Source: Clostridium_B lapidicellarium
GTDB taxonomy: Bacteria > Bacillota > Clostridia > Clostridiales > Clostridiaceae
DNA length: 16,215 nt
NCBI RefSeq assembly: GCF_041224415.1
Contig: NZ_JBGFFE010000036.1
Coordinates: 1 to 16,215, forward strand
Reading direction: 5' to 3'
Under the pieces are notes generated by a model. That model worked only from the letters and a program-made list of their open reading frames with translations. It had not been told where the DNA came from and did no database searches. This document shows positions 8,777 to 15,633 of this stretch, piece by piece (the first letter of the stretch is position 1; every line of letters starts with the position of its first letter). The translations under genes and the position numbers were made by a program.

Positions 8777-9598
8777 TTGAAAGAAAAAAATAGCGTAAAA
8801 ACTAAATTGTCACTGCTTGAGAAACAGGATATTATAGCGTCAGATGTCCAAAAGGAAATTTTAAATGATGAAATAGCTGCTCTTCCTCCTATAAAGGAAA
8901 ATGATATAAATATATCTACGATTTATGCCTTTGAAGATAGTGAGAACATAGAGACTAAAGTTTATTTTAGAAATGGTCTCCACAGGAAAGTGAATTTTGA
9001 GTACCTGCCTTTAAGTCTTTTGAATTCAAAAGGTCAGGTAATTGGAAAAAAAGTATTTGATCTTACCGGTATAGGAGATTTGGATTATGGTGTCGCAAGA
9101 CCCTGGAAACTCTTGTTTGAGAAGTCCAAAGTTGATATGGACAAGTTTTCTCCTAAAGGTTGCCGTGTGGTTTTTGATGGTGGGCTGAAAGCTGTGAAAT
9201 ATGCACCCATTACCCTTGATGAAACTTCTGTAGAAGATGGAAAATATGTACCAATGTTCAAAACATTCATGGAGAGTCTTCCAAAAGTACAGCGTGAAAG
9301 TGTGGCTATATCCAAATTTAAGATTGCAATTCAGAAGCCGGGTAAAATTATAGTTACTCTTTTAATTAGAAATGGTTGCAGAAAGTCTGTTAAGCTTGAT
9401 AAGCTGCCTATTACTATAAGGGATGAAAAAAATACTGTTGTGGCATCTTCAAACTTTGATACAAAAGGACTGGAAGTGGGTCCAATGAAGGCGAGAGTCT
9501 GCAATTTTATATTTGGTACGAATTTAAACATAGACAATACTGTTGTGATGGATAACTGGAATGTAGATTTTTCTCCGAATGTTATTAGGATGTCATAG
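8777..9598 (+). CDS. SLAP-domain S-layer assembly protein (SlaP-like)
   Basis: I choose the TTG at 8777 because GGAGGT (8765-8770) lies six bases before it; an upstream TTG at 8756 has no such site. The 273-aa product has no signal peptide or membrane helix, so it is cytosolic. It contains two copies of the SLAP domain (TIGR04398 type). Copy 1 spans about residues 12-140 (LPPIKENDINIS, RNGLHRKVNFEYLPL, GKKVFDL, RPWKLLFEK). Copy 2 spans about 155-270 (LPKVQRESVAIS, RNGCRKSVKLDKLPI, GPMKARVCNFIF). In Bacillus anthracis, SlaP works with SecA2 to secrete the S-layer proteins Sap and EA1. Whether a secA2 gene is nearby cannot be seen here. Its position between S-layer-type genes supports the same job. 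The stop is six bases before the palindrome at 9604. Confidence 0.85.
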   Translation: MKEKNSVKTKLSLLEKQDIIASDVQKEILNDEIAALPPIKENDINISTIYAFEDSENIETKVYFRNGLHRKVNFEYLPLSLLNSKGQVIGKKVFDLTGIGDLDYGVARPWKLLFEKSKVDMDKFSPKGCRVVFDGGLKAVKYAPITLDETSVEDGKYVPMFKTFMESLPKVQRESVAISKFKIAIQKPGKIIVTLLIRNGCRKSVKLDKLPITIRDEKNTVVASSNFDTKGLEVGPMKARVCNFIFGTNLNIDNTVVMDNWNVDFSPNVIRMS

Positions 9599-9603
9599 TC
9601 TTT

Positions 9604-9648
9604 AGGGGACTGACCCCCGCCCATTTATTGGGCGGGGGTCAGTCCCCT
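9604..9648. repeat. GGGGACTGACCCC palindrome, copy 1
   Basis: Perfect 20-bp arms (9604-9623 and 9629-9648) flank the loop TTTAT. The outer part is GGGGACTGACCCC and the inner part is CGCCCA / TGGGCG. It is very GC-rich against an AT-rich background and probably also terminates the SLAP transcript. A GGAAAAGAAG-type sequence (9660-9669) follows, as after copies 2 and 4. Confidence 0.85.
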
Positions 9649-9716
9649 TAGCAATTATTGGAAAAGAAGTGCTGAAATACCGCTTTTTTCTTTTTGCTTG
9701 ATATATGAATGTATAT

Positions 9717-9763
9717 TTGACTCTTATATAAATTCAAGCTATGTGGTACAATATTCATATAAT
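9717..9763 (+). promoter_or_regulatory. Promoter/leader block of the CWB2 gene, duplicated at 15560
   Basis: TTGACT (9717-9722), TACAAT (9747-9752, preceded by TGG) and TATAAT (9758-9763) are all conserved in the block before the 15634 gene. TTGACT is 24 bp from TACAAT, so the exact -35/-10 pair is unclear. The ribosome site GGAGGT is at 9777-9782. Confidence 0.45.
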
Positions 9764-9792
9764 GTTAAAAAAGACTGGAGGTAGTAAATTTT

Positions 9793-12700
9793 ATGAATAG
9801 GAATATCATAAAGGTTATAGGCGGTACTGCCGTATTTTCTCTTATAATATCTGCAGCTGCCCCTGTAGTCACTGTAAAGGCTTCAGAAAATGAATTCAGT
9901 CAGTTGGGTGGAGCTGATGTTTATGAAACTGCAGTGGCGGTTTCTGGATCCAATTGGACTAGCAGTGACAATGTCATCCTTGTGTCAAGTGATGGATATG
10001 CGGATTCAATAAGTGCAGCTGTCCTTTCAAAAAAGCTCAATGTGCCTATTCTTTTGACTGGCAGTTCGGAATTAAGCAGCGTTACAAGTGATGAAATAAG
10101 CAGGTTAAATGTGAAAAACATATATATAATAGGTGGAGAAGGAGTCATTTCTAATGGCATAAGATCCGGACTGAAAAGTAAAGGTTATAATTTGATTGAA
10201 CTTTCGGGAAAAAACAGATATGATACCAATACGGCTGTGGCAAAAAAGCTTGTTGAGCTTGGCATGGATCCTTCCAGTGTGATGATGACGGGCGGAGAAG
10301 GATTTTCAGATGCACTTTCTGCGGCACCAGTAGCTTCTGCTAAGGATGAAATACTTCTTCTTGGTGGAAATAATATTAACAGTATGGCATCTGTAGTCGA
10401 TTTTGTAAAGGATAATGAATCCAAGGTTACAGTTATAGGTACGAATAATCTTATAAATGACAGCACTTATAAAACCCTTGGGGCAGTTCAAAGAATAAAC
10501 GGGGGAAAGGATAGGTTTGAAACGAATTTAAATATACTTAAAGCTTTTTCTGATGTTTTGAAATCGGAGAGAATATATGTAGCCAATGCATCTGGAGACA
10601 GATATGCTGATTCACTTATAGCAGCTTCTATTGCAGGTATAAATTCGTCTCCATTGGTGTTAATAAGCGGAGAGGGTGAATCTCAAACAGAGAGTGCACT
10701 GGATTATATTAAGTCAAAGTCTGCTTCAGATACGGCATTGAATGTAATTTCGGAGAATGGCGTTATTTCCGATAGTACCATTTCGGATATTAAAAATGCG
10801 GCACAGGGAGTTGTTAATGACAGTAATACGGTGAAATCTGTAGCTACAGTTGGGCTGAATCAGGTAAAGGTCACTTTTAATACCGTTGTAGATGAAAATT
10901 CTGCTGAAAGAGCTGCAAATTATGAGATTGATGGTTCAAGTCTCGGCTCTGAGGCAAAGACACAGGCGTCGGCATATCGCCAGGATGACGGTAGAAGCGT
11001 TGTGATAACTTTTAGAAATCCGTTTAAACAGGGAGAAAAAGTTACATTTGGTGTTAAAAATTCTGTAGCTACTGAAGATTCTAATGACAATATAGATAAG
11101 TATGAAAAAGATGTTGTTTTCCAGGAATCCGGATATCCGTCACTTCAGTCTGTAACGGCTGTCGGGGGCAATAAACTTCAGGTTAGATTTTCAGAACCTA
11201 TTAGAATGAAAGAAAGCGATTATTCTTCAATGAAGATAAACAGAAAAAGCATTTTAAATTATGGGCTTGATAAATCTTATACTGAGATGAAAAATCAATC
11301 TGGTGACTGGGCTGACGGAGTGGATTTTTATTTTAATTCACCTTTGCCTATAGGAGACAATACATTCAGCATATCAGCCGGAACTTCTGGAAGTAAATTT
11401 GATAATGGGGCGAATATACCAATCCAGGATCAGTCAAAAAGTTTCACTGTTCAGTCTGTATCCGGGAGGCCGCAGGTTCAAAGTGTTACCAGCAATAATT
11501 CTGGTGTTTTGTATGTACATTTTGATAGGGCTATGGACAAGCAAACTGCACTTGAACCCAGTAACTATAAAATAAATGATACTACGGTAAATGTGGATTC
11601 CTCTTATGTTACTTTTGATTCTGGCTCAGGAGATAAGACGGTTAAAATACAGAAAGTTGCAAGCATGTTTAAGCAGGGAGTTAATTCAGTTACCGTAGAT
11701 GATGATGTGGAGGATACTTTTGGGAATTCGGTCTCTAAAACAACATCCACTCTTTATTATGGAAATGATACTGAAAAGCCTACAGTTAGTTCTGCTAATA
11801 TATTGAATGAAAATACCATACGTGTGAAGTTTAGCAAGGATGTTTTGAGAAGTTATGCGACAAATAAGGGAAATTATAGAGTTACAGATTCCAGTGGTAC
11901 TGATATAAGTTATAAAATTGATGAGGTAAATACTGTTACTGTAGACGGTAACAATAACAGGACATTTGATATCAAATTTGATGAAGACACATTGAGGGAT
12001 TCTAGTTATACTTTATATGTGGAAAATATAATAGATACCCAGGCAAAACCGAATTTGATGGAACCCTACAGTACGGTTATTTCAGGGACGGATGATGAAC
12101 AGGTAAAGGTTACCCAAATAGTTAGAAGATTTGATAATAGTCATGCTGTTGCTATATTTTTCAATAAAACTATGGATGATGCTTCTATTTCAAATCCGTC
12201 AAATTATGTCTTCGAGGATGGAACAGGTGAAATAAGGGATATTCCAGGCAGTGCTATTGTAACTCCAGCATATGATGATAAAAGCGTTACTGTTGAGTTT
12301 TCTTCAAAGTATACCATAGGAAGCGGCTCTACTGCCTCAAGTGTAATAAGAGTTGGAGTAAGGGATGTGGTAGATAAGGATGGAAACAGGATCCAGCGTG
12401 GTTCATATGTGGGAAATATAGATATGGAAAGCAGTAATGGTCCTAAACTGATACCTGATACTGCCAGGATGACTTTTGTTGGCAGTGATATAAATGTAAA
12501 AATTTCTCTTTCTGAATCTCTCGATATTATGGATTTAAATGACTTCAGGGTAGATGGGTACAAACCTGATGCTGGAAATACCAATGGAAATGATGTTATT
12601 CTCATATATAAATCTGGAGTTGATGATAATGAAAAAATAGATGCCATAAGGGAATGTGGTGAAAGTACGAATGTAAGTGTAGTAAGCACAAATTCCCTTG

Positions 12701-13110
12701 ATTCTGCGGGTCGAAATATAAGAACAGGTTCTACTAAGGTCTATATACCTCCTATGACAAAATCTGATAATTTTAGTGTACTTGATTCTTCTTCTGGATC
12801 GGATACTATAAAAATAGCTTTCAATCAGGACATAGATGATGATATACAGAACTACTACAGTGACGATTTTGTGTTTGTAAACCAGTCCGCTGATAAAAAA
12901 ATCACTCCAAGCTCTGTAAGTATAGATGAGAAATATGTGGTTTATAAATTTGCTGCTTCTTCTTTTGACAAAGGTGATACCATCAAGATTTTTGCGAATG
13001 ATGATGCCGCAAAAATAAACATAAGAAGTGAAAAGCATAATGATTCAGGTTACACTACTTATTCGCCTATAAGGGAAGATTTGGTCGGATATATAATTAC
13101 TGCAAAATAG
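9793..13110 (+). CDS. CWB2 wall-binding, Ig-repeat surface protein (complete)
   Basis: This 1105-aa protein starts at an ATG with GGAGGT at 9777-9782. Residues 1-30 are a signal peptide ending VKA before Ser31. Three CWB2 repeats fill about residues 36-335: QLGGADVYETAVA...DGYADSISAA...IIGGEG; LSGKNRYDTNTAVA...GFSDALSAAP; INGGKDRFETNLNI...DRYADSLIAA. Three copies is the normal CWB2 set for wall anchoring. From about 345 to the end come seven or so SbsA/Big-like repeats (TIRVRFSKDV, YVHFDRAMD, AIFFNKTMDD) that match, in order, those of the gene ending at 2911. The protein ends at YIITAK, which aligns with the YKGIIVTI region of that paralogue just before its linker and C-terminal module, so the module is absent here. 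It has one cysteine, near the C-terminus. Codon use is more mixed than in the 3202 gene, pointing to lower expression. Confidence 0.9.
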   Translation: MNRNIIKVIGGTAVFSLIISAAAPVVTVKASENEFSQLGGADVYETAVAVSGSNWTSSDNVILVSSDGYADSISAAVLSKKLNVPILLTGSSELSSVTSDEISRLNVKNIYIIGGEGVISNGIRSGLKSKGYNLIELSGKNRYDTNTAVAKKLVELGMDPSSVMMTGGEGFSDALSAAPVASAKDEILLLGGNNINSMASVVDFVKDNESKVTVIGTNNLINDSTYKTLGAVQRINGGKDRFETNLNILKAFSDVLKSERIYVANASGDRYADSLIAASIAGINSSPLVLISGEGESQTESALDYIKSKSASDTALNVISENGVISDSTISDIKNAAQGVVNDSNTVKSVATVGLNQVKVTFNTVVDENSAERAANYEIDGSSLGSEAKTQASAYRQDDGRSVVITFRNPFKQGEKVTFGVKNSVATEDSNDNIDKYEKDVVFQESGYPSLQSVTAVGGNKLQVRFSEPIRMKESDYSSMKINRKSILNYGLDKSYTEMKNQSGDWADGVDFYFNSPLPIGDNTFSISAGTSGSKFDNGANIPIQDQSKSFTVQSVSGRPQVQSVTSNNSGVLYVHFDRAMDKQTALEPSNYKINDTTVNVDSSYVTFDSGSGDKTVKIQKVASMFKQGVNSVTVDDDVEDTFGNSVSKTTSTLYYGNDTEKPTVSSANILNENTIRVKFSKDVLRSYATNKGNYRVTDSSGTDISYKIDEVNTVTVDGNNNRTFDIKFDEDTLRDSSYTLYVENIIDTQAKPNLMEPYSTVISGTDDEQVKVTQIVRRFDNSHAVAIFFNKTMDDASISNPSNYVFEDGTGEIRDIPGSAIVTPAYDDKSVTVEFSSKYTIGSGSTASSVIRVGVRDVVDKDGNRIQRGSYVGNIDMESSNGPKLIPDTARMTFVGSDINVKISLSESLDIMDLNDFRVDGYKPDAGNTNGNDVILIYKSGVDDNEKIDAIRECGESTNVSVVSTNSLDSAGRNIRTGSTKVYIPPMTKSDNFSVLDSSSGSDTIKIAFNQDIDDDIQNYYSDDFVFVNQSADKKITPSSVSIDEKYVVYKFAASSFDKGDTIKIFANDDAAKINIRSEKHNDSGYTTYSPIREDLVGYIITAK

Positions 13111-13162
13111 GGGTCTGTCCCCCACCCAAATATTGTTATGGGGTCTGACCCCATAACAATAT
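13110..13162. repeat. GGGGTCTGACCCC palindrome, copy 2
   Basis: A perfect 15-bp hairpin, 13130-13144 with 13148-13162 (ATATTGTTATGGGGT / ACCCCATAACAATAT), has the loop CTG. A further GGGGTCTGTCCCC begins at the last base of the stop codon. It is a variant member of the family at 9604 and 15446. Confidence 0.75.
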
Positions 13163-13164
13163 CT

Positions 13165-13200
13165 GGAAAAGAAGTGCTATTTTAGTGCTTCTTTTCCTTA
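13165..13200 (+). terminator. Intrinsic terminator-like hairpin after the CWB2 gene
   Basis: GGAAAAGAAG (13165-13174) pairs with CTTCTTTTCC (13188-13197); wobble pairs extend the stem inward to about 14 bp. Related, less perfect versions follow the palindromes at 9604 and 15446. Confidence 0.55.
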
Positions 13201-13237
13201 GCACATGAAAGACTTAATAAAATATCACCATTTAAAA

Positions 13238-13343
13238 GGTAGTATTCAAGATTTCTACCGACATAGGTAGAATAGACCGCTGCGTGGTGGCGGACAAATT
13301 ATGAACAGCACAAAAAGAATCGTCAGAAATGGCGGTTCTTTTT
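13238..13343 (+). ncRNA. Possible small structured RNA ending at a terminator
   Basis: CTACC (13255-13259) can pair with GGTAG upstream (13238-13242) or with GGTAG downstream (13266-13270). CCGC (13277-13280) and GCGG (13290-13293) form another short stem, and the terminator at 13312 follows. No protein fits. This is a weak call; it could be the 3' end of a lost gene. Confidence 0.2.
13312..13343 (+). terminator. Strong intrinsic terminator before the intron
   Basis: AAAAAGAATCGTC (13312-13324) pairs with GGCGGTTCTTTTT (13331-13343), a 13-bp stem with three G-U pairs and the loop AGAAAT, ending in T5. The group IIC intron remnant begins three bases later, as expected for the known insertion preference of that class. 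Confidence 0.75.
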
Positions 13344-13345
13344 AC

Positions 13346-13690
13346 GTGCACCCAGCCCAATCATGGGCGGCAGCTTGATGGGGCTAGATAGTAGCAGTTA
13401 TTAGCTAAAGGCAAGGGTGTCCGTTGTGAAACTGAATCTGAAGGAAGTTGGGAGCAAAGTCTCGGCCTGAGGAATACAAACTACATACAAGGCTGAAATG
13501 TGCTAGGTAAGTTTGCGTAACAAAACGAAGCCCTAAACTATCTGAAACAGGTAGTGTAAATGTAGCAGATATGTGGAGGGAAAGTAAGCGTTCTTACCTG
13601 GGGAGATCTGATAGATATGTTATTGATATGAATTTAGAAATAACACCCCATACAGAAATGTATGACTGAACTATCAGAAGCCATAGTACA
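13346..13690 (+). mobile_element. Truncated group IIC intron (5' RNA portion only)
   Basis: The 5' end GTGCACCC fits the GUGYG intron start. Successive blocks match what I know of the group IIC ribozyme (Oceanobacillus iheyensis type): GCAAGGGTGTCCGT (about 13411), GAATCTGAAGGAAG, CTGAGGAATAC, GTTTGCGTAACAAAAC, GTAAATGTAGCAGAT, TTCTTACCTGGGGAG and CAGAAGCCATAGTAC ending at about 13690. These cover domain I to the start of domain IV. There is no reverse transcriptase ORF, and I see no domain V or VI downstream, so it cannot splice or move by itself. It sits just behind a terminator, the favoured site of class C introns. Confidence 0.8.
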
Positions 13691-13726
13691 TTGTAAAACG
13701 TGTAAGCATTGGAAAGACTGAACAGT

Positions 13727-13867
13727 ATGAAGCTTTTAAAAATTAAAAAAACAAAGAAATACGTAGAAAGCAGACAACTTTATATTGAAGACTGTTTTCA
13801 TGAAGATAAAGTGAAATTTGAAGATATGAGAATTTGTGAACACAAGAAAGAACTATTGGCGTACTGA
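13727..13867 (+). CDS. Hypothetical 46-aa protein, doubtful
   Basis: An ATG with GGAAAG ten bases before it opens a short basic ORF (KLLKIKKTKKYVESRQLY, later DCF and ICEHKKEL). Just upstream, in another frame, HCKTCKHWK (13689-13715) is readable before a stop. Together they could be the remains of a small zinc-ribbon protein with four cysteines, broken by a frameshift and joined to the intron fragment. I do not recognise a family. Confidence 0.25.
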   Translation: MKLLKIKKTKKYVESRQLYIEDCFHEDKVKFEDMRICEHKKELLAY

Positions 13868-14284
13868 CAAAAGCTCTATTTTCTTTGTGTCTATAACTAA
13901 TCTTAAGTTTGAAAAAGCCTGGTTAGTACCTTTACTTAAAAAATATACATAAGTATGTTAATTCTATTAAATCGTCATATACAGAATGGTATGCAATGAT
14001 ACGAATAGTATGTATGGTAGTAATGATACGTATGATTGATGTGAAGGTATACTAAATAAATTATTTAGCTCTTACTTGATTATTAAGTCTTAATCTGTAA
14101 AAAATGATAAAAATCCTAGAAGCATATTATAAGAAGATCTATTTACTTGATTTTAAGTATGTACAATATCAGAATTTTGATTGTATGGTTATATAGAGCT
14201 CAATACTGAATTTCAATAATTGCCATGAATATGCTTTATTATAATTTAATATAAGGTGTAAAATAAGGGTGGGGGTGAGTATAG
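13868..14284. other. AT-rich gene-free region with palindromes and a short direct repeat
   Basis: No ORF here can be supported. AATGATACG occurs twice (13995-14003 and 14022-14030), within an imperfect 27-bp tandem repeat. Perfect palindromes are CTAAATAA-A-TTATTTAG (14052-14068) and ATTAAG-T-CTTAAT (14082-14094). These could be regulator sites or decayed sequence. Near the end, TTGCCA (14220-14225) and TATAAT (14240-14245) are only 14 bp apart, so the promoter of the PAS gene is not clear. Confidence 0.5.
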
Positions 14285-14674
14285 ATGGCATTTACGATGA
14301 AACAAATTGACGGCATAACAGTTATCAATAACAGCGGTAAGGTTGTCTTTCATGCTAAGTATAATCCGAGATTTAATGGAGATAGTACTTTTTTAAAAGA
14401 TCCCGGTAAGAACCTTTTTGAACTGTATCCTGGGCTCCAGCCTGAAGATAGCACCTTGATTGAATGTGTAAAAAGTGGGAAACGTATTTACCGTGAAGAT
14501 CAGAAATTTTACGATTGTAACGGTAATTTAATTAATACTGACAATGTGACTCTGCCTATTGTAAAGGGTGGCAAGGTGGTTGGGGCAATTGAGTTGTCCA
14601 GGGATATTACTTCTATTAATGATCTGGCTGGTGACTGCAGTGATGAAGTCAGTGTGGGGCATAAAGACGGGTAA
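14285..14674 (+). CDS. Stand-alone PAS domain protein, like a truncated sigma-54 activator
   Basis: The ATG follows GGGGGTG (14271-14277) by seven bases, a strong site. The 129-aa product is nearly all one PAS domain: IDGITVINNSGKVVFHAKYN at the start, FELYPGLQPEDSTLIECVKSGKRIY in the middle and LPIVKGGKVVGAIELSRDIT at the end. This arrangement matches the N-terminal sensor of RocR/PrdR-like sigma-54-dependent activators, in which an AAA+ domain and HTH normally follow. Here the reading stops 23 residues after the PAS domain, at a palindromic terminator, and no AAA+ sequence (GESGTGKE or GAFTGA) is present downstream. It may be a truncated regulator or a free ligand-sensing domain. The strong ribosome site suggests that it can be translated. 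Confidence 0.7.
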   Translation: MAFTMKQIDGITVINNSGKVVFHAKYNPRFNGDSTFLKDPGKNLFELYPGLQPEDSTLIECVKSGKRIYREDQKFYDCNGNLINTDNVTLPIVKGGKVVGAIELSRDITSINDLAGDCSDEVSVGHKDG

Positions 14675-14700
14675 AAGGGGGTCAGTCCCCCTTCCTTTTT
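14675..14700 (+). terminator. GGGGGTCAGTCCCCC terminator (palindrome copy 3, short)
   Basis: AAGGGGG (14675-14681) pairs with CCCCCTT (14687-14693) around TCAGT, followed by CCTTTTT. It contains the GGGGTCAGTCCCC half-unit of the palindromes at 9604 and 15446 and abuts the stop codon of the PAS gene. Confidence 0.8.
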
Positions 14701-14831
14701 CTGCCAAAAAAGATTATCAGATTTACAGGTTTAAATGTGATTTTCACCTCCAGGAATTATTTCTACTCACAGATATTTTTAGTAAATTCAGCATCCTGCT
14801 TTTATTACACTGTAGATTATTATAAGATGTT

Positions 14832-14860
14832 TTGATAAAATAAAAATAGAAATATATAAT
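14832..14860 (+). promoter_or_regulatory. Near-consensus promoter before the Rpn fragment
   Basis: TTGATA (14832-14837) and TATAAT (14855-14860) are exactly 17 bp apart. Transcription would begin near 14867, giving a leader of about 25 nt. Confidence 0.65.
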
Positions 14861-14891
14861 AAGTTGTATAGGAACAGATATTCTGGAAAAT

Positions 14892-15392
14892 ATGGTATCT
14901 ACTGTATTTCTATTGGATAAAGAGATAAGCAGGGAAGATTTGATAAGGAGACTCAGGCTGACAGTCTATGCTCTTAAAAAGATAACACCGGAACAATTTG
15001 ATATACTTAAAACCTGGCTTAAAGGCATAATGAAGCCAAAGTTAGATGAAAAATCCAGAGCTGAGGTAGAGGAAATATTGGAAAAGGCCAGTCAGAGGGA
15101 GGTGAATTCCATGGTATCCAATTTGGGCAAAACTATAGAGAATATTGTGAGAGAGGGTAAAACGAAGGGTCTGGAAGAAGGCAGGAAACAAGGTATAAAA
15201 GAAGGTAGAAAAGATGGATTGCTTCAGGGATTGGAAAAGTTATTGGGTATTAAATTTTCTGATACTTCCTGTATTAGCAGAATAAGAAAGATAGAAGATG
15301 AAGATGTATTGAGTTCTGTGTTTGAAGATGCAGTTAAGAGCAATTCCATTGGAGAGTTTGAAGAAAAATTGAGGCGGAGAAAATTAAATTAA
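14892..15392 (+). pseudogene. C-terminal part of an Rpn-family nuclease (catalytic domain absent)
   Basis: This 166-aa product resembles the C-terminal half of Rpn/PD-(D/E)XK 'transposase-like' proteins: MVSTVFLLDKEISREDLIRR, then FDILKTWLKGI, EEILEKASQREVNSMVSNL, a charged EGRKQGIKEGRKDG helix and a short C-terminal domain. The N-terminal nuclease domain is missing; the frame is closed by a stop at 14847-14849. ATG 14892 has only a weak site (AGGAA at 14870-14874, 17 bases away). Translation might instead begin at a rare codon such as ATT 14880 or CTG 14883, in the same frame. In E. coli Rpn proteins, the C-terminal part made from an internal start is an antitoxin to the full-length nuclease. 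With its own promoter, this fragment might be expressed as such. A dead remnant is equally possible. Confidence 0.65.
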
Positions 15393-15406
15393 TGATAGTA
15401 TTGGTT

Positions 15407-15439
15407 GATTTCCGGATAAAACCGGAAATCTTTATTTTT
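15407..15439 (+). terminator. Intrinsic terminator after the Rpn fragment
   Basis: GATTTCCGG (15407-15415) pairs perfectly with CCGGAAATC (15422-15430) around ATAAAA, followed by TTTATTTTT. Confidence 0.85.
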
Positions 15440-15445
15440 CAAGCT

Positions 15446-15488
15446 GGGGACTGACCCCCTGACAAAAAATGTCAGGGGGTCAGTCCCC
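15446..15488. repeat. GGGGACTGACCCC palindrome, copy 4
   Basis: Perfect 19-bp arms (15446-15464 and 15470-15488) surround AAAAA. The outer GGGGACTGACCCCC is identical to copy 1, while the inner TGACA / TGTCA replaces GCCCA / TGGGC with both arms changed together. An imperfect GGAAAAGAAG hairpin (about 15500-15532) follows. Confidence 0.85.
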
Positions 15489-15556
15489 GTGACAGTTATT
15501 GGAAAAGAAGCGCTGAAATAGCACTCCTTTTCCTTTTGCTTATATATGGATATGTA

Positions 15557-15622
15557 TTTGACTCTTATATAAATCCAAGCCATATGGTACAATATTCATA
15601 TAATGCTAAAAAGGACTGGAGG
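15557..15622 (+). promoter_or_regulatory. Promoter/leader block of the third CWB2 gene
   Basis: The block with TTGACT, TTATATAAAT, GGTACAATATTCATATAATG and the ribosome site GGAGG (15618-15622) is nearly the same as that before the 9793 gene. The exact promoter boxes are uncertain for the same spacing reason. Confidence 0.45.
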
Positions 15623-15633
15623 TAGTAAATTTT

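Noticed and set aside
12535..13038. Long minus-strand open frame opposite the CWB2 gene
   Set aside because: It lies fully inside a well-supported gene, has no ribosome site and its translation is low-complexity. It is a shadow frame, as are the other minus-strand frames here.
13346..13690. rRNA or tRNA-like gene in the GC-richer intergenic block
   Set aside because: Its conserved blocks match group IIC intron RNA, not rRNA, tRNA, tmRNA or RNase P.
14220..14236. Possible sigma-54 promoter before the PAS gene (TTGCCAT...TGCTT)
   Set aside because: The essential GG of the TGGCAC box is missing and the spacing to the GC element is wrong.
14568..14825. Overlapping + frame of 85 codons across the PAS gene end
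   Set aside because: It crosses a terminator, lacks a ribosome site and its residues look random.
9604..15488. CRISPR-like array from the repeated GGGGACTGACCCC units
   Set aside because: Copies are kilobases apart at gene ends, with no regular spacers and no cas genes.
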